NCBI RefSeq assembly: GCF_905207245.1
Contig: NZ_CAJLKP010000006.1
Location: forward strand, 1-64,000
Reading direction: 5' to 3'
Origin: an uncultured Bacteroides sp.
GTDB lineage: Bacteria; Bacteroidota; Bacteroidia; Bacteroidales; Bacteroidaceae
Length of the DNA: 64,000 bases
This document shows, piece by piece, positions 9,909 to 17,802 of this stretch. Both the position numbers and the translations under genes were made by a program. A model generated the notes under the pieces. The model saw only the letters and a list, made by a program, of their open reading frames with translations, was not told the origin of the DNA and ran no database searches. Position 1 is the first letter of the stretch, and the number at the start of each line of letters is the position of its first letter.

Positions 9909-9927
9909 ATCTTCTAAATGAAAAGAG

Positions 9928-9957
9928 AAGGGCGGGCTTGGTTCCGCCCTTTCTTTT
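9928..9957 (+). terminator. Rho-independent terminator after pfp
   Basis: The stem AAGGGCGG (9928-9935) pairs with CCGCCCTT (9944-9951) around an 8-base loop and is followed by a T-rich run to 9957. The longer reading frame of the next gene (from 9938) lies inside this hairpin, which is why its start is placed at 9974. Confidence 0.85.
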
Positions 9958-9973
9958 CCTATTATTGTCATTT

Positions 9974-10840
9974 ATGGCAGACAAGAAACCTCGTACAACT
10001 ACAACCCGCAGGAAATCTGCTTCTCGCCCAACTGCACCCGTTGCACGTCGGGGTAAGAAGAAAAGTAAAGAGCGCATCATGCCTGCATGGCTACGCACTA
10101 TACTTGCTGTTTGCATTATTGCTGTTTTTTCCGCAGGTTTCTATTGGTTCTTCATTCGTCCGTATGCTTATCGCTGGAAACCCTGTGCGGGTCAGAAAGG
10201 ATACGGTGTCTGCATGCCCTGCGACTATGAAGTGCATGGCATTGACATTTCTCATTATCAGGGAAGCATAGACTGGGTGCAACTAACTTCCAACAAAGCA
10301 TCCAAATTCCCCATTCATTTTGTCTTTATGAAAGCTACCGAAGGTGGCGACCATGGTGACGATACTTTTCCGTTCAACTTTGACCAAGCACGCCGTTACG
10401 GCTTTATTCGTGGTGCTTACCATTTCTTTTCTCCCAAAACTGATCCCAACAAACAGGCTGATTTCTTTATCCGTACCGTTCAGCTTACTACCGGAGATTT
10501 ACCACCCGTGCTTGATGTGGAAACCATTGGCAAAAGTACCCCCCATGATTTAAAAATTGCCGTCAAGACTTGGCTCGACCGTGTAGAGGCGCATTATGGC
10601 GTAAAGCCCATCCTTTATACTTCTTATAAATTTAAGAGCCGCTTTCTCAACGATTCTGTATTCAATACGTATCCATATTGGATTGCACATTATTATGTGG
10701 ACTCTGTGAAATACGAAGGTTCGTGGCATTTCTGGCAGCATACGGATGTAGGGAATGTTCCCGGCATCAAGGAGGAGGTGGACTTAAATGTGTTCAATGG
10801 CACATTAGAAGATTTGCGGGCGCTCACTCTGCAAAAGTGA
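9974..10840 (+). CDS. Membrane-anchored GH25 lysozyme
   Basis: Glycoside hydrolase family 25 muramidase, cutting the MurNAc-GlcNAc bond of peptidoglycan. The chosen start (ATG at 9974) gives 288 residues. A Lys/Arg/Thr-rich cytoplasmic head (1-35) is followed by one membrane segment (about 40-60), so the enzyme is anchored and faces the periplasm. The catalytic domain starts at HGIDISHYQG (Asp91) and has FMKATEG, the block GFIRGAYHFF, and LDVE (Asp181 and Glu183), the expected GH25 acidic residues. The gene is convergent with the dlt-like operon, with 9 bp between the stop codons. Possible roles are wall remodelling or recycling. Confidence 0.92.
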   Translation: MADKKPRTTTTRRKSASRPTAPVARRGKKKSKERIMPAWLRTILAVCIIAVFSAGFYWFFIRPYAYRWKPCAGQKGYGVCMPCDYEVHGIDISHYQGSIDWVQLTSNKASKFPIHFVFMKATEGGDHGDDTFPFNFDQARRYGFIRGAYHFFSPKTDPNKQADFFIRTVQLTTGDLPPVLDVETIGKSTPHDLKIAVKTWLDRVEAHYGVKPILYTSYKFKSRFLNDSVFNTYPYWIAHYYVDSVKYEGSWHFWQHTDVGNVPGIKEEVDLNVFNGTLEDLRALTLQK

Positions 10841-10850
10841 GACTTTTCCC
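10823..10850 (+). terminator. Weak hairpin at the end of the GH25 gene
   Basis: CTCACT (10823-10828) pairs with AGTGAG (10836-10841) across the GH25 stop codon and is followed by ACTTTTCCC. The 6-bp stem is short, so this is only a candidate terminator between two convergent genes. Confidence 0.35.
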
Positions 10851-11884
10851 TATTGTCCGCCATATATTTTTTGCAATAATTGTGCCCCAAGTATAGGCCT
10901 GTAATGCCCCTTCTCATAATAGTTATGGATATCATTCGTATATTCATTGACACCACTGAAATCAAATACATGCTTTTCTCCGAAGATGTTTTTCAGTATT
11001 TCTATATCTGCCGGATTGATGTTGATTTGATTATAGTTAGGACTGATTATCACTTTTACCGAAGTCTTATGTAGCCGACAAATACATTCTATTTTTTGTA
11101 ATAATGCGGTTTGCGCTTCCCAAAGTACTTGCGCATCTTCCCGATATTTTCCGTTTCTGTAATTGCTGTCGCTTGTTTTCTGGAATTCCTTCTTATGAGT
11201 TTTCCAATACTGTTCTCCTTCATCCTGAATCATTTTCTCTCTGGGATTTATGGCATCATTCGTTACCGGGTCCTTGATGGCATCATAAGGATTTATCACT
11301 CCTTTCATATAAGGGCGATATTGATGAAACATCTTATAATCGAGATAAGGAAACAGAAAACCGGGAAAGAAAAAAGCCTGGCAGAATTTCTCCTGGAAGC
11401 TGAAATTACTCATTCCCGATACGGCAGGTGGAAGCACGTAGTTATAACTGTTTTGAATCTGGTCTTTACTCAGTGATTCCTTATCCAGAATCAGAAGCAG
11501 ATTCTTTATTTCCGCACCATTTTCATCTAAAGCTTGTAACTTCCGGCAGATGGCTGCCAGACTTTCATCGTTTCCGAACAGGCGGACTGCTCTGCCGCCA
11601 TCCAGATATTTTTCCCACTCATGACACTGATAAGCCATCGTACAGGAGTTTCCCATTATAAAAGAATCAAAAGTAATGGAATCCCGATTATTCATGTACA
11701 TTTGCCAACCGGCGTATCCTTCATTCAGTAACACAGGAGACTTATCGTAACGTTCATAACGTTTCAGGACCATGAAAGGGTCGTTCAGGAAGTACACCGC
11801 CAATAAGGCGATGAATGGTATCAGGAGTATGAATAATTTCATAGCGAAGTGCAGGGCTGCACTCTGCTCGCTGTTTTTTTTCAT
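10850..11884 (-). CDS. DltD/AlgX-like SGNH-type protein, last gene of a dlt-like operon
   Basis: Protein of 344 residues with one N-terminal membrane anchor (about 15-33) and a periplasmic domain. The stretch FIMGNSCT places Ser80 where SGNH-fold acyltransfer partners (DltD, AlgX/AlgJ type) have their catalytic serine. The C-terminal GHYRP (His327), preceded by Glu324 and Asp318, matches the usual terminal acid-His motif of that fold. The family call rests on these motifs and on position, since overall similarity is low. It is last in the order adenylation enzyme > carrier > MBOAT > this protein, the same parts list as dltABCD. Inferred job: final periplasmic transfer of an acyl or aminoacyl group to an envelope polymer. 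Confidence 0.65.
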   Translation of the reverse strand: MKKNSEQSAALHFAMKLFILLIPFIALLAVYFLNDPFMVLKRYERYDKSPVLLNEGYAGWQMYMNNRDSITFDSFIMGNSCTMAYQCHEWEKYLDGGRAVRLFGNDESLAAICRKLQALDENGAEIKNLLLILDKESLSKDQIQNSYNYVLPPAVSGMSNFSFQEKFCQAFFFPGFLFPYLDYKMFHQYRPYMKGVINPYDAIKDPVTNDAINPREKMIQDEGEQYWKTHKKEFQKTSDSNYRNGKYREDAQVLWEAQTALLQKIECICRLHKTSVKVIISPNYNQININPADIEILKNIFGEKHVFDFSGVNEYTNDIHNYYEKGHYRPILGAQLLQKIYGGQ

Positions 11885-11905
11885 TGTTCTGTCTTTTGTT
11901 GATGG

Positions 11906-13294
11906 TTAGAATTGTAAATAGATAAAGCTGTCAGAATTGAACTGCCCCAAGGTGAAGAACAGGATGGCCAACAGATAGTAGATGCCCCATCTGACGAGCA
12001 TTGACTGCTTTTCCAAAGCCTTTAATACATCCCATTTGGACATGAAGTACTCGTAGACTAAAATCAGAACGAGGGCGCTACCTGCTACGATGCAGTTGTG
12101 GTCCGGCATTCCGATGTTCATTTCTCTCCAACTGATATGGGTGCTGAACGAAATATTTTTGATGTAATAAAGTGCATCGGAAACAGATTCCAACCGGAAG
12201 AAAATCAGGGCAAGAGCAAAAAGAAGGTAGGTGCGGATAATGGATAAAGTGCTGAACAAAGGAGAACCCAGCCAATTTTTAATCTTGTTACGGAAAGTGG
12301 TTGTTTTCATCTCATAGAAAATGATAAGTCCCTGTATTAGTCCGTAAATGATGAAATTCCATCCTGCGCCATGCCAGGCTCCTAATCCTGCAAATGTCAG
12401 GCATAAGCTTAGAAATACGCCCCATTGCCCCCAACTGCGCATCCCGGAGGATAAGGGAAGATACAGATAATCCCTCACCCAGAAAGAAAGGGACATATGC
12501 CATCTTCTCCAGAATTCGGCGGTGGTTTGTGCTATGAACGGGCGGTTGAAGTTAGGGCTGAGCTTAAATCCTAACATACAAGCCCCTCCGAGTGCAATGT
12601 CGGTGTAACCGGAGAAGTCGCCGTATAGTTCTATAGGATATAAAAGGCATGCCATCAGTAATTGGATACCGGATGCTGCGTGTATGGAATTGAAAACACC
12701 ATCCACGTATGGGGAGATATAGTCGGCAAGTATAAGCTTCTTTACTAAACCCACTACAATCAGTTTCATGCCGTAGACGATGGATGAGTAGTCTGTCGGT
12801 TTACCTGCTTTCAATTGGGGAAGCAGGTCGCTTGCCCGCTCTATGGGACCTGAGAGGAACTTCATGAAGAAAAGCATGTATATCATGAAGTCGATAATGT
12901 TCTCCTCCGGTGCTTCTTCTTTCCAGTAAACTTCTGTCAGATATGAAATGGCCTGGAAGGTATAAAAAGAGATGCCCAAAGGAAATAATAAATGCAAGCC
13001 GGGCAAGTGGTTGGCATATCGGAATGTCAGCCAACTCACTACAAGAAAGCATAGGCCTGAGACATAGACTTTCTTTGCATCCTGCTCGCGTTGCGCCCGC
13101 CTCACCCATTTGCCAAGAAAGAAGGTTGTCAGTGAAATAAGAAGTGCTATCATCAGAAAGGCTATGTGGTAGAAGCCTATGAAAATGCAGCTCGACAACA
13201 GTAATATAATTTTCTTGTATTGGGGTGGGATTGTGTAGTATAAGAGGAACGTACACACAAACAGTGTGACAAAATTCAAGGATATGAATGACAT
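11906..13294 (-). CDS. MBOAT-family membrane O-acyltransferase (DltB/AlgI-like)
   Basis: Polytopic inner-membrane protein of 462 residues with about ten hydrophobic segments. The hallmark MBOAT histidine is His308 in GAWHGAGWNF. The stretch YGDFSGYTDIALG and the sequence FWRRWHMSLSFWVRDY are typical of the DltB/AlgI branch, which moves acyl groups from a cytoplasmic carrier across the membrane. It starts 3 bp after the carrier protein gene and ends 21 bp before the SGNH-like gene. In the context of an adenylation enzyme and a carrier protein, the DltB comparison is better than AlgI, whose donor is an O-acetyl group. Confidence 0.92.
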   Translation of the reverse strand: MSFISLNFVTLFVCTFLLYYTIPPQYKKIILLLSSCIFIGFYHIAFLMIALLISLTTFFLGKWVRRAQREQDAKKVYVSGLCFLVVSWLTFRYANHLPGLHLLFPLGISFYTFQAISYLTEVYWKEEAPEENIIDFMIYMLFFMKFLSGPIERASDLLPQLKAGKPTDYSSIVYGMKLIVVGLVKKLILADYISPYVDGVFNSIHAASGIQLLMACLLYPIELYGDFSGYTDIALGGACMLGFKLSPNFNRPFIAQTTAEFWRRWHMSLSFWVRDYLYLPLSSGMRSWGQWGVFLSLCLTFAGLGAWHGAGWNFIIYGLIQGLIIFYEMKTTTFRNKIKNWLGSPLFSTLSIIRTYLLFALALIFFRLESVSDALYYIKNISFSTHISWREMNIGMPDHNCIVAGSALVLILVYEYFMSKWDVLKALEKQSMLVRWGIYYLLAILFFTLGQFNSDSFIYLQF

Positions 13295-13297
13295 TTT

Positions 13298-13540
13298 CTA
13301 TTTTGTTTTGGTTAAAATAGCGCTACAAATGTCTCCTACATTCTTGAAACGTACGATGTCTCTGAAAGTGAAATGCACATTGAACTCTTTTTCTATTCTG
13401 CTTATTAGGAGCATATTAGTCAATGAATTCCATCCTTCTACATCCTGGGCTGTGGTTTCACTCATGAGAGCGATGTTGTTTCTCTTTAAAATCTCCTGAA
13501 AAATCAGGCTCAGGTGGTCTAAAATAGTCTGCGTATCCAT
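13298..13540 (-). CDS. Acyl carrier protein (DltC-like)
   Basis: Phosphopantetheine carrier protein of 80 residues. Ser39 in EGWNSLTN is the predicted attachment site, in the usual position at the start of helix 2. It is acidic and all helical, with no targeting signal. It sits 11 bp after the adenylation gene and 3 bp before the MBOAT gene, so it is the natural carrier for the activated group. It is not the fatty-acid ACP: the motif is W-N-S-L rather than the D-S-L of AcpP, and no fab genes are nearby. Confidence 0.88.
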   Translation of the reverse strand: MDTQTILDHLSLIFQEILKRNNIALMSETTAQDVEGWNSLTNMLLISRIEKEFNVHFTFRDIVRFKNVGDICSAILTKTK

Positions 13541-13551
13541 GTTAGTTTAGT

Positions 13552-15042
13552 TTATATTAATTCTAGTATTCTTTTACGATCAGTTTTGCTGCTGGTATTC
13601 AGTGGGAAGTGTTCCATACAGTGAATGTACTTGGGAATCATATAGAAAGGCAACCGGCTGTTCATGTGCTCTTCTATCTGCTGTTTGTCGAGATGAACTT
13701 TTTCAATGACCAGATGCAGTTCGCATTGATTGTTTTCTCCATATTTGGGGAGGACGACAGCTTTACATTCATTGTTGAAGTAATTCTTCACCACATGTTC
13801 TATCTCACTGAGTTCGATACGGAATCCTTGCAGCTTTATCTGGGAGTCTTTTCGTCCGCAATAAGTAATATCACCGTCCGCATCTATCTGGCAGAGGTCT
13901 CCGGTTTTGTAGTAGGTTTTCCCATCCGGTCCTTCGGTGAAACATTCCTGTGTCTTTTCCTGGGAATTCCAATAGCCGTTCATTACTTGCATGCCGCTGA
14001 TCCAGAGTTCTCCGGTTTCTCCTGTAGAAACGGAAGTGGCATTACTGTCCATAATCAGCACGTCCATTCCGGCGAAGGGTTTTCCGATGGCAATCATACC
14101 GTTGTGGTGTTTGCATAGAGTGGTTGGTATTGGGTAAGCTGTGCAATAGATGGTACCTTCTGTAGGACCATAAAGGTTTACAAAGGAGGCATTGGGGGCA
14201 CAGGCCCTGAAAGCTGACAATAATTCCACATCGGATGCTTCGGCGGTCACTACCAGGTATTTTAAATCGGGAAGTTGAATTTCCGGGAAATAGGGGAGTA
14301 GCAATTGGAGGAGGGAAGGGGCTACTGCGGCAAATGTGAGATTGTATTTTTCCAAGGTTTCAATGACATTGATATACTTCACACCTTCCGGTGAAACAGT
14401 ATATACACATGCGCCTATGGTCAGTGGGTATAAGAAAGATACGATAGAAACATCGAAGGTGAGTTCGAACATTTGCAGCATCCGGTCATTCTCATCCAAT
14501 TGCCAGCCCAGTTGATTGTATGCAGCATAAAAGGCATTCAGGTTTTGGTGGGAGATGGGGACTCCTTTAGGCTCTCCCGTGCTGCCGGAAGTGAAGATGA
14601 TGTAGGCATTTTCACTTTTATCCGTATGAGTGGCAGACGCTGACGGGATGGTCTCTTGTAGGTCTGAAGTGCATATGAAGTCTACGTTCTGGGTATCTAA
14701 ATTCAATACGCGAATATCTTTGGTATATAGGACTAAATGGATGTTGGCTAACTCTGCTATCTTTTTATTTCTATGTTTAGGATAGGCTGGGTGTAAGATT
14801 ACATAAGTCTTTCCACTGATTAATACTGCCAGTATGGAGGCATATGTTTCTAACTTATTTTCTGCTACAATACCGATAGTTTTTTCTTCTCTTTCGTTGA
14901 TTAAAGTAGATATTCTATATGCGGTTTCAGATAGTTCCCGATAGGTATAGGCGATATCATTAATCACAAATGCAGGATTCTCTGCATACTTCCTGAAAGC
15001 GTCCATGATATCATCGATCATGTTTTTTTGATGTTTTCCCAT
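13552..15042 (-). CDS. Amino-acid adenylation enzyme (DltA-like)
   Basis: Stand-alone ANL-superfamily adenylation enzyme of 496 residues that would activate a small carboxylate as AMP ester and load it on the adjacent carrier. Core motifs are in order: TSGSTGEPKG (151-160), YGPTEG (from Tyr291), YKTGDL, GRKDSQIKLQGFRIEL, and the C-terminal catalytic Lys486 in SSKTDRK. Length fits DltA. By my reading of the pocket, the cysteine that DltA uses to select D-alanine (FCGE segment) corresponds to Thr266 in VVTAEAS, so the substrate may not be D-alanine. It is the first gene of the four-gene minus-strand cassette. No clear promoter box was found upstream. Confidence 0.85.
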   Translation of the reverse strand: MGKHQKNMIDDIMDAFRKYAENPAFVINDIAYTYRELSETAYRISTLINEREEKTIGIVAENKLETYASILAVLISGKTYVILHPAYPKHRNKKIAELANIHLVLYTKDIRVLNLDTQNVDFICTSDLQETIPSASATHTDKSENAYIIFTSGSTGEPKGVPISHQNLNAFYAAYNQLGWQLDENDRMLQMFELTFDVSIVSFLYPLTIGACVYTVSPEGVKYINVIETLEKYNLTFAAVAPSLLQLLLPYFPEIQLPDLKYLVVTAEASDVELLSAFRACAPNASFVNLYGPTEGTIYCTAYPIPTTLCKHHNGMIAIGKPFAGMDVLIMDSNATSVSTGETGELWISGMQVMNGYWNSQEKTQECFTEGPDGKTYYKTGDLCQIDADGDITYCGRKDSQIKLQGFRIELSEIEHVVKNYFNNECKAVVLPKYGENNQCELHLVIEKVHLDKQQIEEHMNSRLPFYMIPKYIHCMEHFPLNTSSKTDRKRILELI

Positions 15043-15189
15043 TCTGCCTGTAAGTTGATAGTTTATAGTAAATGTCTAATTTCGTTCTCTGTGTAGTAAA
15101 GACAGGGGGGATCTGTTTTCTCCCTATGGGTAAAACGTTAAAGAGTGTTAGTTGCTATCTGATATGAATGACGATGTGTTTTTTTCGGC

Positions 15190-15227
15190 GCGCAGCATCT
15201 ACCGGAGAAGTCCGGCTGATGCTGCGC
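15190..15227 (-). terminator. GC-rich hairpin after prmA
   Basis: GCGCAGCATC (15190-15199) pairs exactly with GATGCTGCGC (15218-15227), with an inner CCGG/CCGG pair. It lies 13 bp beyond the prmA stop. In the direction of prmA transcription the hairpin is followed by an A run, not a U run, so it is not a textbook intrinsic terminator. It may be a 3'-end stabiliser or a Rho-assisted stop. Confidence 0.4.
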
Positions 15228-15240
15228 AGGATGAATAGTT

Positions 15241-16083
15241 TTATAGTTTGAATTTTACTGCTGCCCAACGGTTTTTTTCTTGGTGATGGACAAAGTGTAG
15301 TCCGTTGCGTTCGGCTTCTGCCTGAATCAGAGGAATGTCATCTACATAGAATCCACTCATGTAGAGTTCCGAACCCGGATGCATGCAGCGTACATATTGT
15401 TTCATATCATTCAGCAGAATATTTCGGTTGATATTGGCAATAATCACATCGAACGGACCTTTACTTTCCAGAGAAGAAGCGTCTCCCTGGAATACGGAAA
15501 TATTATCCACATGATTCAACTCGATATTTTCCAGAGAGTTGCGTACGCACCACTCGTCAATGTCGATGGCGGTACAGGGAGCTGCACCACGTATACGGGC
15601 AAGGATGGCAAGGATGGAAGTACCGCAACCCATATCAAGCAGGGACTTGCCTTTCAATTCGCTGTCTAGCAATTCGGCTATAATGAGGCTGGTAGTTTCG
15701 TGATGTCCTGTGCCAAAAGCCATTTGCGGATTGATTACGATATCATATTCCGACTTGGGAACATCATGGTGGAAGGTACTGTGAATAACGCAACGGTCGC
15801 CAATAATGATTGGTTGGAAGAAGTTCTTTTCCCACTCCTCATTCCAGTCTTTATCTTCAGCTTCCACAAAAGTATACTCAATCTTTGTGTCCGGCAGAGG
15901 AAATTCTTCGATTGTTGTTTTGACGACTGTTTCGTCATACAAATCTTTCTGTATGTAAGCGGCGATGCCATCTTCCTGTTCTACAAAACTCTCAAAACCT
16001 GCATCACACAGAACTGCGGCAAGCACATCATTCACAGTCTCAGTGCAGGGAGAGGTGCGGAAGGTAAATTCTAAATATTTCAT
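15241..16083 (-). CDS. prmA: Ribosomal protein L11 methyltransferase
   Basis: SAM-dependent methyltransferase of 280 residues that trimethylates ribosomal protein L11. The start is the ATG at 16081-16083 (MKYLEFTFRTS), which matches PrmA N termini; the longer frame adds nine unsupported residues. The N-terminal substrate-binding half (1-110) is followed by the Rossmann domain, with SAM motif I LLDMGCGTSILA (Asp150) and the PrmA-type block FDVIIANINRNILL in place of NPPY. It is monocistronic on the minus strand, divergent from the secreted-protein gene at 16368. Confidence 0.93.
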   Translation of the reverse strand: MKYLEFTFRTSPCTETVNDVLAAVLCDAGFESFVEQEDGIAAYIQKDLYDETVVKTTIEEFPLPDTKIEYTFVEAEDKDWNEEWEKNFFQPIIIGDRCVIHSTFHHDVPKSEYDIVINPQMAFGTGHHETTSLIIAELLDSELKGKSLLDMGCGTSILAILARIRGAAPCTAIDIDEWCVRNSLENIELNHVDNISVFQGDASSLESKGPFDVIIANINRNILLNDMKQYVRCMHPGSELYMSGFYVDDIPLIQAEAERNGLHFVHHQEKNRWAAVKFKL

Positions 16084-16162
16084 TGGAATACAATTTATTG
16101 TTAAATACAAAGAGCTTTTCTATATGGCGAACCTGTTTCTTTGTATATTTGTTTATCATGTG

Positions 16163-16170
16163 CAAAGATA
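16163..16170 (-). promoter_or_regulatory. -7 box for prmA
   Basis: TATCTTTG on the minus strand matches the Bacteroides -7 consensus TAnnTTTG. It lies 80 bp upstream of the prmA start. No convincing TTTG -33 element is present at the usual distance. Confidence 0.45.
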
Positions 16171-16190
16171 ATGCAAATCGAATGCAGAAC

Positions 16191-16208
16191 TTTCATGCTT
16201 GCATGAAA
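16191..16208. promoter_or_regulatory. Perfect 8+2+8 palindrome in a divergent promoter region
   Basis: TTTCATGC, a TT spacer and GCATGAAA form a perfect inverted repeat. It sits 20 bp upstream of the prmA -7 box, over its -33 position, and about 105 bp upstream of the opposing -7 box. This is where a dimeric repressor or activator would bind. No regulator gene adjoins it. Confidence 0.5.
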
Positions 16209-16313
16209 AAGTTATGCTGAGGTGCAGCTTAATCTTAATTTAGAGATAAAGTATTTAGGGAAATCCCTATAATCATTTGGGGAAATTCTCCTCCATACGG
16301 TAAATCCCATCGC

Positions 16314-16321
16314 TATCTTTG
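16314..16321 (+). promoter_or_regulatory. -7 box for the 466-aa secreted protein gene
   Basis: TATCTTTG on the plus strand, a match to TAnnTTTG, ends 46 bp before the ATG at 16368. The expected -33 position holds no TTTG. The upstream frame extension of the gene begins beyond this box and is rejected. Confidence 0.5.
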
Positions 16322-16367
16322 TGACGTGATAGAATGGATTATTGTAAAACCTATAAACCACACCCAT

Positions 16368-17768
16368 ATGAAAAAGATTGTTTTTTTATCGCTTTTTGCC
16401 TTGTGCCTCCCCTGGATGGTTTCGGCGCAGAGCATAGATGACGACCTTTACTACATCCCTTCTAAGGATAAGAAGGAAAAGAAGCAAGAGAAGAAAACAA
16501 CGACTCGTGCTGAAGAAATTGTAGTAAAGTCGAATGCACCGACTACGGTTTATACGTCGTCGGGGAACACTACTGTTGTAGTACAGGATCGTAAAGGAAA
16601 TACACGCGATGTGGACGAATATAACCGTCGTTATGATTCGCGTGAGAATGACTTTGCCATGGAAGACGATACCTTATATATTAAAGAAAAGGCAGTGCCC
16701 GATCCGGATGGTGAATGGGTGAATGGCTTCGAAGGCTCGGAAGATGATTATGAATATGCAATGCGTATTGTACGTTTCCGTAACCCGCGTTATGCTGTGA
16801 GCATCAGTAGCCCGTACTATTGGGATGTTATGTATGGCCTGAATTCTTGGGATTGGAATGTATACTCCGACGGATTGTATGCTTATGCATTCCCTACTTT
16901 CTCTAACCGTTTGTGGTGGGATTGGCGCTATAATTCCTACGGATGGGGCGGCTATCCTTATTATGGTTGGGGTGGTTACTCTCCTTATTATAGCTACGGT
17001 GGCTGGGGAATTGGCTGGGGCGGCTTCTATGGCGGCTGGAATTGGGGATGGGGACACCATCACCATCATCACTATCCCGGCGGTGGCTGGTATCCCGGTG
17101 GCGGTGGGCACTGGGGAGGTGGTCATTGGAATAGTGGCAGCGTATATACGAATAGGCGCCATGATGGGACTCGTTATACCAGTGGAAATCGTGTCTCTAC
17201 TGCGCAAGGAACTACACGTCGAGGTTCTGTAACGAATGGTGGACAAACCGTACGTCGTTCTTCGGATGGGACTACCGTAAGACGTAGTACCGGTACTTCT
17301 GGTAGTACAACTCGCAGGGTGGTAGGCACCCGAACCGGAAGTGAACGTCCGGGAATGAATACCCGACGAGATGCTGCTTCTTCACGGAGATCGACTTATA
17401 CTCGTCCCAGCAGTACGCGTAATAATTCATATAATAGTAGTAATGTGGAAAGTGTTCGTAATAGTGGAGGAACTTCTACCCGTTCTTCTTCTGTAGGAAC
17501 TACACGTCGTAGTAGCACTTCTACATCGACTTATAATAGAGGTAGTTCGACTAATCCTACCAGAAGCTACTCTAATGATAATAGCAGACGTTCTAACAAC
17601 AATAGTAGTACTACTCGTTCTTATAACAATAGTCGTTCTTCTTCAAGTAGTAGTTACTCTTCCGGTAGTAGCTCACGTTCAAGCAGCTATTCATCCGGTA
17701 GTAGTGGTGGAGGTTCTTCCAGTCGCTCAAGTGGTGGCGGTGGTGGAGGTTCCAGTAGAAGAAGATAA
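16368..17768 (+). CDS. Secreted low-complexity Gly/Tyr/Trp/His-rich protein
   Basis: Protein of 466 residues; I recognise no catalytic domain. The signal peptide is MKKIVFLSLFALCL...VSAQS. Residues about 22-170 are charged and ordered-looking. They are followed by a Gly/Trp/Tyr-rich stretch (about 180-260) with a run of six histidines followed by YPGGG, and then a long Ser/Arg/Thr/Asn-rich tail (about 270-466) with almost no hydrophobic residues. Similar Bacteroides proteins have been annotated by compositional matches such as vitellogenin, which is not evidence of function. It stands 34 bp before the FadL-like porin gene, so both probably share a transcript. A surface or periplasmic metal-binding or adhesive role is possible but unproven. 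Confidence 0.75.
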   Translation: MKKIVFLSLFALCLPWMVSAQSIDDDLYYIPSKDKKEKKQEKKTTTRAEEIVVKSNAPTTVYTSSGNTTVVVQDRKGNTRDVDEYNRRYDSRENDFAMEDDTLYIKEKAVPDPDGEWVNGFEGSEDDYEYAMRIVRFRNPRYAVSISSPYYWDVMYGLNSWDWNVYSDGLYAYAFPTFSNRLWWDWRYNSYGWGGYPYYGWGGYSPYYSYGGWGIGWGGFYGGWNWGWGHHHHHHYPGGGWYPGGGGHWGGGHWNSGSVYTNRRHDGTRYTSGNRVSTAQGTTRRGSVTNGGQTVRRSSDGTTVRRSTGTSGSTTRRVVGTRTGSERPGMNTRRDAASSRRSTYTRPSSTRNNSYNSSNVESVRNSGGTSTRSSSVGTTRRSSTSTSTYNRGSSTNPTRSYSNDNSRRSNNNSSTTRSYNNSRSSSSSSYSSGSSSRSSSYSSGSSGGGSSSRSSGGGGGGSSRRR

Positions 17769-17802
17769 CTATATGGAGTGTTTACCATAAAAAGAAATTA
17801 GT

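Noticed and set aside
9938..9973. Longer N terminus of the GH25 lysozyme (start at 9938)
   Set aside because: It begins inside the pfp terminator hairpin. The ATG at 9974 gives a sensible Lys/Arg-rich head and membrane anchor.
16674..17246. 190-codon frame antisense to the Gly-rich secreted protein
   Set aside because: It is a Thr/Ile/Pro-rich shadow caused by the low-complexity codons of the opposite strand.
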